From Erpobdella octoculata (taxonomy: Eukaryota > Annelida > Clitellata > Hirudinida > Erpobdellidae), in contig OZ022238.1 in the NCBI GenBank assembly GCA_963978895.1, positions 43,883,325 to 43,947,324 on the forward strand: DNA of 64,000 nucleotides, read 5' to 3'. Position numbers and translations under genes: made by a program. Numbering within the stretch: the stretch's first letter is position 1; every line of letters starts with the position of its first letter. Below, one piece after another: positions 46,401 to 64,000 of this stretch. Under the pieces are notes generated by a model, which was not told the DNA's origin, ran no database searches, and saw only the letters and a list, made by a program, of their open reading frames with translations.

Positions 46401-49400
46401 GATGAAGGATGTATTTGATTGGATGGAAGATGTACGGGAGGTGTATTTGATTGGATGGAAGATGTATTTGATTGGATGGACGATGTATTTGTTTGGTTGG
46501 AAGATGTATTTGATTAAATGGAGGAATCATTTGTTTGGATGGAAGATGTTTTTGATTGGATGTAAGATGTATTTGATTGAATGGAGAAATCATTTGATAA
46601 GATAGATGATGTATTTGATTGAATGGAAGTTGTATTTGATTGAATGGAAGAATCATTTGATTGGATGGAAGATGTATTTGATTGGATGAAGGATGTATTT
46701 GATTGGATGGAAGATGTATTTGATTTGATGGAGGAATCATTTGATTGGATGGAAGATGTATTTGATTGGATGAAGGATGTATTTGATTGGATGGAAGATG
46801 TATTTGATTTGATGGAGGAATCATTTGATTGGATGGAAGATGTATTTGATTGGATGAAGGATGTATTTGATTGGATGGAATATGTATTCGATTTAATGGA
46901 AGTTGTATTTGATTGAATGAAAGATGTATTTGATTGAATGGAAGATTTATTTTATTGAATGAAGGAATCATTTTATTGAATGAAGGAATCATTTTATTGG
47001 ATGGAAGATGTATTTGATTGAATGGAGGAATCATTTGATTGGATGGAGGATGTATTTGATTGGATGGAAGATGTATTTGATTGGATGGAAGTTGTATTTG
47101 ATTGAATGAAGGAATCATTTTATTGGATTGAAGATGTATTTGATTGGATGGATGATGTATTTAATTGGATGGAAGATGTATGGGAGGTGTATTCGATTGG
47201 ATGGAAGATTTATTTGATTAAATGGAGGAATCATTTGATTGGATGTAAGATGTATTTGATTTGATGGAAGATGTATTTGATTGGATAAAAGACGTGTTTG
47301 ATTGGATGTAGGATGTATTTAATTGGATGGAGGAAGAAATTATTTGATTAGATGGAAGATGTATTTGATTGGATGGAAGATGTATTTGATTGGATGGAAG
47401 ATGTATTTGGTTGGATGGAAGATGTATTTGGTTGGATGGAAGATGTATTTGATTGGATGTAAGATGTATTTGGTTGGATGGAGGAATCATTTGATTAGAT
47501 GGAAGATGTATTTGATTGGATGGAAGATGTATTTGATTAAATGAAGGAATCATTTGATTGGATGGAAGATGTATTTGATAAGATGGAAGATGTATTTAAA
47601 TAGAAGATAAATTTGATTAAATGGAAGAGTCATTTGATTGGATGGCAGATGTATTTGATTGGGTGGAAAATGTATTTGATTGAATGGAAGTTGTAATTGA
47701 TTGGATGGAAGATGTATTTGATTGGATGTAAGATGTATTTGATTAAATGAAGGAATCATTTGATTGGATGGAAGATGTATTTGATTGGATGGAAGATGTA
47801 TTTGTTTGGATGGAAGATGTATTAGATTGGATGGAAGATGTATTTGATTGGATGGAAAATAAATTTGATTGAATGGAGGAATCATTAGATTGGATGGAAG
47901 ATGTATTTGTTTGGATGGAAGATGTATTTGATTAAATGGAGGAATCATTTGTTTGGATGGAAGATGTTTTTGATTGGATGTAAGATGTATTTGATTGAAT
48001 GGAGAAATCATTTGATAAGATGGAAGATGTATTTGATTGGATGAAGGATGTATTTGATTGGATGGAAGATGTATGGGAGGTGTATTTGATTGGATGGAAG
48101 ATGTATTTGATTGGATGGACGATGTATTTGTTTGGATGGAAGATGTATTTGATTAAATGGAGGAATCATTTGTTTGGATGGAAGATGTTTTTGATTGGAT
48201 GTAAGATGTATTTGATTGAATGGAGAAATCATTTGATAAGATGGAAGATGTATTTGATTGAATGGAAGTTGTATTTGATTGAATGGAAGAATCATTTGAT
48301 TGGATGGAAGATGTATTTGATTGGATGAAGGATGTATTTGATTGGATGGAAGATGTATGGGAGGTGTATTTGATTGGATGGAAGATGTATTTGATTGGAT
48401 GGACGATGTATTTGATTGGATGGAAGATAAATTTGCTTGAATGAAGGAATCATTTGATTGGATGGAAGATGTATTTGATTGGATGTAAGATGTATTTGAT
48501 TGAATGGAGGAATCATTTGATTGGATGGAGGATGTATTTGATTGGATGTAAGATGTATTTGATTTGATGGAGGAACCATTTGATTGGATGGAAGATGTAT
48601 TTAATTGGATGAAGGATGTATTTGATTGGATGGAAGATGTACGGGAGGTGTATTTGATTGGATGGAAGATGTATTTGATTGGATGTAAGATGTATTTGAT
48701 TGGATGTAAGATGTATTTGATTTGATGGAGGAATTATTTGATTGGATGGAAGATGTATTTGATTGGATGAAGGATGTATTTGATTGGATGGAATATGTCT
48801 TCGATTTAATGGAAGTTGTATTTGATTGGATGGAAGATGTATTTGATTGAATGGAAGATTTATTTTATTGAATGAAGGAATCATTTTATTGAATGAAGGA
48901 ATCATTTTATTGGATGGAAGATGTATTTGATTGAATGGAGGAATCATTTGATTGGATGGAGGATGTATTTGATTGGATGGAAGATGTATTTGATTGGATG
49001 GGAGGTGTATTTGAGTGGATGAAAGATGTATTTGATTGAATGGAGGAATTATTTGATTGGATTGAAGATGTTTTTGATTAGATGGAAGATGTATTTGATT
49101 GGATGGAAGATGTTTTTGATTGAATGGAAGATAACTTTGATTGAATGGAGGAATCATTTGATTGGATGGAAGGTGTATTTGACTGAATGGAAGATGTATT
49201 TGATTGGATGGAAGATGTATTTGATTGGATGGAAGATGCATTTGATTGAATGGAAGATGTATTTGATTAAATGGAGAAATCATTTGTATGGATGGAAGAT
49301 GTATTTGTTTGGATGGAAAATGTATTTGATTGGATGGAAGATGTATTTGATTGGATGGAAAATAAATTTGATTGAATGGAGGAATCATTTGATTGGATGG

Positions 49401-52400
49401 AAGATGTATTTGATTGGAATTAAGATGTATTTGATTGAATGGAGAAATCATTTGATTAGATGGAAGATGTGTTTGATTGAATGAAAGTTGTATTTGATTG
49501 AATGGAGGAATCATTTGATTGGATGGAAGATGTATTTGATTGGATGAAGGATGTATTTGATTGGATGAAAGATGTATGGGAGGTGTATTTGATTGGATGT
49601 AAGATGTATTTGATTGGATGGAAGATGTATTTGATTGGATGGAAGATGTATTTGATTGGATGTAAGATGTAATTGATTTGATAGAGGAATCATTTGATTT
49701 GATGGAAAATGTATTTGATTGAAGAAGGATGTATTTGATTGGATGGAAGATGTATGGGAGGTGTATTTGATTGGATGGAAAATGTATTTGATTGGATGTA
49801 AGATGTATTTGATTGAATGGAGGAATCATTTGATTGGATGGAAGATGTATTTGATTGGATGGAAGTTGTATTTGATTGAATCGAGGAATCATTTGATTAA
49901 ATGGAAAATGTATTTGTTTGGATGGAAGATGAATGATAGGTGTATTCGATTAGATGGAAGATGTATTTGATTAAATGGAGGAATCATTTGATTGGATGTA
50001 AGATGTATTTGATTGGATGGAAGATGTATTTGATTGGATGGAAGATGTATTTGATTGGATGGAGGAATCATTTGATTAGATAAAAGAATTATTTGATTGG
50101 ATGGAAAATGTATTTGATTGGATGGAATATGTATTTGATTAAATGGAAGTTGTATTTGATTGGATGGAAGATGTATTTGAATGGAAGATAAATTTGATTA
50201 AATGGAGGAATCATTTGATTGGATATAAGATGTATTTGATTGGATGGAAGATGTATTTGATGGGATGGAAGATGTATTTGATTGGATGTAAGATGTATTT
50301 GATTTGATGGATGAATCATTTGATTGGATGGAAGATGTATTTGATTGGTTGAAGGATGTCTTTGATTTGATGGAAGATGTATGGGAGGTGTATTTGATTA
50401 GATGGAAGATGTATTTGATTGGATGTAAGATGTATTTGATTGAATGGCGGAATCATTTGATTGGATGGAAGATGTATTTTATTAGATGGAAGTTGTATTT
50501 GATTGAATGGAGGAATCATTTGATTAAATAGAGGATGTAATTGTTTGGATGGAAGATGAATGGGAGGTGTATTCGATTGGATGGAAGATGTATTTGATTA
50601 AATGGAGGAATCATTTTATTGGATTTAAGATGTATTTGATTGGATGGAAGATGTATTTGATTGGATGGAATATGTTTTTGATTAAATGGAAGTTGTATTT
50701 GATTGGATGGAAGATGTATTTGAATGGAAGATAAATTTGATTAAATGGAGGAATCATTTGATTGGATGTACGATGTATTTGATTGGATGGAAGATGTATT
50801 TGATTGGATGGAAGATGTATTTGATTGGATGTAAGATGTATTTGATTGGATGGAAAATAAATTTGATTGAATGGAGGAATCATTCGATTAGATGGAAGAT
50901 GTATTTGATTGGATGTAAGATGTATTAGATTGAATGGAGGATTCATTTGATTGAATGGAAGATGTATTTGATTGGATGGAAGTTGTATTTGATTGAATGG
51001 AGGAATCATTTTATTGGATGGAAGATGTATTTGATTGGATGGAGGATGTATTTGATTGGATGGAAGATGTATGGGAGGTGTATTCGATTGGATGGAAGAT
51101 TTATTTGATTAAATGGAGGAATCATTTGATTGGATGTAAGATGTATTTGATTGGATGGAAGATGTATTTGATTGGATGGAAGACGTGTTTGATTGGATGT
51201 AAGATGTATTTGATTGGATGGAAGATGTATTTGATTGGATGGAAGACGTGTTTGATTGGATGTAAGATGTATTTAATTGGATGGAGGAAAAAATTATTTG
51301 ATTAGATGGAAGATGTATTTGATTGGATGGAAGATGTATTTGATTGGATGGAATATGTATTTGATTGAATGGAAGTTGTATTTGATTGGATGGAAGATGT
51401 ATTTGATTGAATGGAAGATTTATTTTATTGAATGAAGGAATCATTTTATTGAATGAAGGAATCATTTTATTGGATGGAAGATGTAATTGATTGGATGGAA
51501 GATGTATTTGATTGAATGGAGGAATCATTTGATTGGATGGAGGATGTATTTGATTGGATGGAAGTAGTCTTTGATCGAATGGGAGGTGTATTTGATTGGA
51601 TGAAAGATGTATTTGATTGAATGGAGGAATTATTTGATTGGATTGAAGATGTTTTTGATTAGATGGAAGATGTATTTGATTGGATGGAAGATGTTTTCGA
51701 TTGAATGGAAGATAACTTTGATTGAATGGAGGAATCATTTGATTGGATGGAAGGTGTATTTGATTGAATGGAAGATAAATTTGATTAAATGGAGGAGTCA
51801 TTTGATTGGATGGAAGATGTATTTGATTGGGTGGAAAATTTTATTAGATTGAATGGAAGATGTATTTTATTGGATGGAAGATGTATTTGATTGGATGGAA
51901 AATGTATTTGATTGAATGGAAGTTGTAATTGATTGGATGGAAGATGTATTTGATTAAATGGAGGAATTATTTGATTGGATGGAAGATGTTTTTGATTGGA
52001 TGGAAGATGTGTTTGATTGGATGGAAGTTGTATTTGATTGGATGGAAGATGTATTTGATTGGATGGAAGATGTATTTGATTGGATGGAAGATAAAAAATT
52101 GGATTGAATGGAGAAATCATTTGATTGGATGGAAGATGTATTTGATTGGATGGAAGATAAAAAATTGGATTGATTAGAGAAATCATTTGATTGGATGGAA
52201 GATGTATTTGATTGGATGGAAAATGTATTTGATTGAATGGAAGTTGTATTTGATTAGATGGAAGATGTATTTTATTGAATGAAGGAATCATTTTATTGAA
52301 TGAAGGAATCATTTTATTGGATGGAAGATGTAATTGATTGGATGGAAGATGTATTTGATTGGATGGGAGGTGTATTTGAATGGATGGAAGATGTATTTGA

Positions 52401-52713
52401 TTGAATGGAAGAATTATTTGATTGGATTGAAGATGTATTTGATTGGATGGAAGATGTATTTGATTGGATGGAAGATGTTTTTGATTGAATGGAAGACAAC
52501 TTTGATTGAATGGAGGAATCCTTTGATTGGATGGAAGGTGTATTTGATTGAATGGAAGATGTATTTGATTGGATGGAAGATGTATTTGATTGGATGGAAG
52601 GTGTATTTGATTGAATGGAAGATATATTTGATTGGATGGAAAATGTATTTGCTTGGATGGAAGATGTATTTGATTGAATGGAGGAATCATTTGATTGGAT
52701 GGAAGATGTAGTT
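25481..52713 (+). repeat. Giant 27.2-kb minisatellite array, 21-bp unit
   Basis: About 1,300 tandem units of a 21-bp repeat with core GATTGGATGGAAGATGTA; the canonical + strand unit contains no cytosine. A frequent second unit type has GATTGAATGGAGGAATCA in the same register, usually placed singly every few canonical units. Other variants include GGGAGGTGTA, GGACGATGTA, GGATGTAAGATG and GAATGGAAGTTGTA units. Unit order is duplicated at larger scales: offsets of 518, 1,274 and 4,002 bp between 42.3 and 47.1 kb, 1,618 bp at 27.2-29.3 kb, and 1,139 and 5,007 bp between 33.9 and 39.3 kb. The array lies between the convergent 3' ends of HECTD1 and the minus-strand gene. Because 21 is divisible by three, many open frames of 60-459 codons arise on both strands. 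They encode only degenerate heptads ([21 protein letters not shown]) and lack unique sequence or gene structure. Confidence 0.97.
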
Positions 52714-53464
52714 GAATTTTTGTAAATTTAGTGGGCCCTCAGAACATGTTGCCCTAATAAGGTTTTGCTGAAATGACGTCCCTGAATTAAAAAACCAGGG
52801 CTAGAGCAATTTAAAGTAGAGTGTGGCACGAAAATTGTGGAAATAGAAGAAAATTCACGATAACACCCCGGCCACGGTAATGGTTTGCTATCAAAAGGGC
52901 GAATGATAAAAAAGCCCACGTTAATAATAATGGGGAAAATGAAGAGGACACGCAATAAAATAGGGCGAAAATGAGATTATATTATTCTCTTTTTAATTCA
53001 CACAATGTGGTCATGTTATAATATTAATTAGGTATAAACTTTTTTTTAAAGGTTTTTAGCAGCTCTTTCATTTCATGGAATTTTTGTATGATTTTTTTCA
53101 ATCGCAGCTGGGTGACACCCGAGCCGGGCCGCACCCCCTAGCTACGCCACTGGGCCCCTTATAGCTATAGCTTGGTGGAAACCACGGCACTGGACAACTT
53201 TTACAAACGTCATGTCGGTCATGTTCTTTTGATTATTATAAATGCTCGAAAATTGTCTAGCTTAGTAAATGATTTTTCTATTATTATATTTTTATATCAG
53301 TTTATAGTCCTTTACACAAGGTGTTCTAAAACTGAAATGGTTGTATGTAGGAAGCACCTAAGTGCTTCCTGTTGTAGATCATATTTGATCCTTTTAACTG
53401 TCCCTTCTCCTTTTTCCAGGCTTGGGACTGACTTGAAAATAGCCAATTTTAAACAAGCTGTACA
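52714..53464. other. Intergenic DNA with transposon remnant
   Basis: Mixed-composition DNA after the minisatellite. At 53109-53155 a GC-rich segment ends CCCTAGCTACGCCACTG, a sequence I associate with the terminus of DNA transposons in many animals. A similar TGCTACGCTACTG occurs near 56500. No open reading frame shows family resemblance. Confidence 0.4.
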
Positions 53465-53700
53465 TTATTATTAACGACATTTTACTATTTTGCAATTATT
53501 ATTCCTCTTATTTTAATTATTAATAATATTATTATTAACGAAAATTAAATAATTTGCTAATATTATTCCTATTATTGGAAAGTTCGACGCTTTGCGGATA
53601 CATTTAATGAAATTATTATTAACGACATTTTACTATTTTGCAATTATTATTCCTCTTATTTCCTATTATTGGAAAGTTCGACGCTTTGCGGATATATTTT
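53465..53700 (+). repeat. Partial direct duplication
   Basis: A block starting ATTATTAACGACATTTTACT and running to ATTCCTCTTA is present at about 53466-53511 and 53613-53658. A second block with GGAAAGTTCGACGCTTTGCG is present at about 53577 and 53670. The first copy contains an extra AT-rich segment between the two blocks. Confidence 0.75.
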
Positions 53701-53744
53701 GAGCATACGTCATAACTCAATATAAACAAGTTGAAAATAAATAA

Positions 53745-54030
53745 ATCACCGGCGGGTTTTCCCAATATCAGCCATTGAAGGTTGGGTTATTTTGTAGGCG
53801 GTTCTTTTCATTATCAGACATAAAAGGTTGTGTTTTTTCGTAGGATGTTTTTCCAATAAAAGTTTTTTTTCGTAGGAGTTTTTTTTCTATATTAGCCGTT
53901 ACAGTTTGGTTTTTTTCGTAGGCTGTTTTTCCGATACCATTCAATAAACATTGTGTTTTTCGTAGGCTGTTATTTCCAAAAACATCCAATATAGGTTTTT
54001 TTCGTAGGCGAAGAGCGAAGCGTGTGTCAA
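53745..54030 (+). repeat. Degenerate tandem repeat with CGTAGG core
   Basis: About six irregular copies, roughly 40-55 bp each, of a unit containing TTTTTCGTAGGCTGTTTTTC followed by a CCAATA/CGATA motif. The last copy runs into GCGAAGAGCGAAGCGTGTGT. Open frames across it are repeat by-products. Confidence 0.65.
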
Positions 54031-54315
54031 ATGCTGGTTTCTTTATAATAGTTTGTAGTCCTTTACACTAGGTGTTTTAAGACTTTGATAGCTGTATGTC
54101 AGAAATACCAAAGTACTTCCTTTTCTTTTCCCCATCTTCATTTCTAACATAATAGGTAATAGGTACAAACATACATACAAATAGACATTGGAAATTAATT
54201 ATATTGACATTTTAACAATGAACGTACATATGAATCCCAAAATGTTTAACAAATAAACACTATAACAAGAAAATAAGTCGCGCATCTGTGCTGAATTCTA
54301 AAAAAAGTTCAACTT

Positions 54316-54320
54316 TTTAT

Positions 54321-54321
<1 letters not shown>
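54316..54321 (-). terminator. Candidate polyadenylation signal overlapping the stop codon
   Basis: On the minus strand the stop TAA (54323-54321) is followed directly so that TAAATAAA forms, placing an AATAAA hexamer at 54321-54316. If used, the 3' UTR would be only about 10-30 bases. Confidence 0.4.
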
Positions 54322-63288
<8,967 letters not shown>

Positions 63289-64000
63289 CTAAAGGTTTAA
63301 AACAAAAAATAATAAAAACAAAGTTTTCGAATCTCAAAAGTCACAACAAACTATCCGTTTGTCGTGACTAATTTAATTTATCAAATTTTTGACAAATTTA
63401 GCTCGTCATATGTGAGCCGTATGTGGGAGGAGCTTAGCCTCTGCTTTCCCGGTTTTTACTTGCAAAAATATCTTTTGATGATAGTTAAGTCTATAAAATA
63501 TGAAAACATTGACCACAGTCGTCTAAATACTTAATATGCAACGTATGTGAGGATTGAAAATTTAAGAAAATTTTGAATCAATACGGAATAAAAAAATTTT
63601 TTATTAGAAAATTTGAAATTTGAAAATTAAATGTCACTTTCTTAAAATTAACTAAAAATTCATAGTTTCTCTGCATAAAATGTTTAATTTTTTGTATATT
63701 TTTTAAGGTTCAATTCATTTTATTCTATAATTTACTTACAATTTTGTACAATCTGAAAATTTAATAAAATGTGAGGTTCTCAGTAACATACAAACCCACC
63801 AAATTTCAACTCAATTTCAGAAAGAAAAGTTAGTTTTTTGAGTGGTATAGAGTCCCAAGGTATGGCTCAAGCAAGCAAACACGTGAAGTTAATATAAAGG
63901 ATTTGAACGTTATTTCAAAGATATGATTTTGTATGCAATTTGCGAACCTTCCCAAACATTTTTAGTCTTCTATTTTTTAAGAGATTGCAGACCAGGAGCT
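63289..64000. other. Intron of the minus-strand gene, unresolved
   Basis: AT-rich with a GC-richer patch at about 63402-63455. A hairpin (GTCACAACAAAC with GTTTGTCGTGAC, 5-bp loop) lies near 63341-63369. I could not identify a further upstream exon of the minus-strand gene before the window ends. Confidence 0.5.

Noticed and set aside
48513..49892. A 459-codon minus-strand open frame of NQIHLPS-type heptads, and dozens of similar frames (DVFDWME, MYLIGWK) across 25.5-52.7 kb and 20.4-21.1 kb
   Set aside because: The repeat unit is 21 bp, so stop-free frames arise automatically on both strands. The peptides contain only the heptad, overlap each other in several frames and show no splice or start structure.
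25481..52713. CRISPR-like array
   Set aside because: There are no unique spacers between units, the units vary gradually, and the DNA is animal with introns.
53768..53989. A 73-codon minus-strand frame
   Set aside because: It follows the degenerate CGTAGG repeat and has no independent coding evidence.

Overview
The window is animal nuclear DNA: AT-rich, with many short GT-AG introns, dispersed DNA transposons, two classes of retrotransposon and very long simple repeats. It holds most of an ortholog of the HECT-type ubiquitin ligase HECTD1. The divergence from the vertebrate protein as I remember it, the compact introns and the transposon mix suggest an invertebrate metazoan. I cannot name the species from the sequence.

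Layout. (1) Positions 1-23933, + strand: 40 coding exons of a HECTD1-like gene, 5'-partial. They encode about 2,366 visible residues: ankyrin repeats, a linker with conserved blocks, a galactose-binding/SUN-like domain, a MIB/HERC2 domain, an acidic Ser/Thr-rich region, a small helical domain and the HECT domain. Reading phase is continuous over all 39 exon junctions. Its introns hold a 2.55-kb Mutator-like element with nested inverted repeats, a minisatellite that repeats the exon 13 splice junction, a decayed non-LTR retrotransposon, and a roughly 30-copy block of a 21-bp minisatellite. (2) 23934-25480: 3' UTR and intergenic DNA. (3) 25481-52713: a 27.2-kb array of the same 21-bp minisatellite, about 1,300 units, almost without cytosine on the + strand and with nested higher-order duplications. 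(4) 52714-54315: repeat remnants. (5) 54321-63288, - strand: the last four coding exons of an unidentified gene with one hydrophobic segment. It converges on HECTD1, so the array lies between two gene 3' ends. Its 6.9-kb intron holds a hAT-type MITE, an (ATG)n tract, and a (CATA)n tract split by a complete, very young Ty3-type LTR retrotransposon (58327-62858) with identical LTRs and an intact 1,355-aa Gag-Pol.

Only HECTD1 and the minus-strand gene look like host genes. The many long open frames inside the arrays follow from repeat periods divisible by three (21 bp, 18 bp) or free of stops (CATA). The most notable observations are the 27-kb C-depleted array with a satellite colony inside the neighbouring gene, the minisatellite that multiplies a 5' splice site 18-fold in a frame-neutral way, and a 48-bp in-frame duplication of a 3' splice site.
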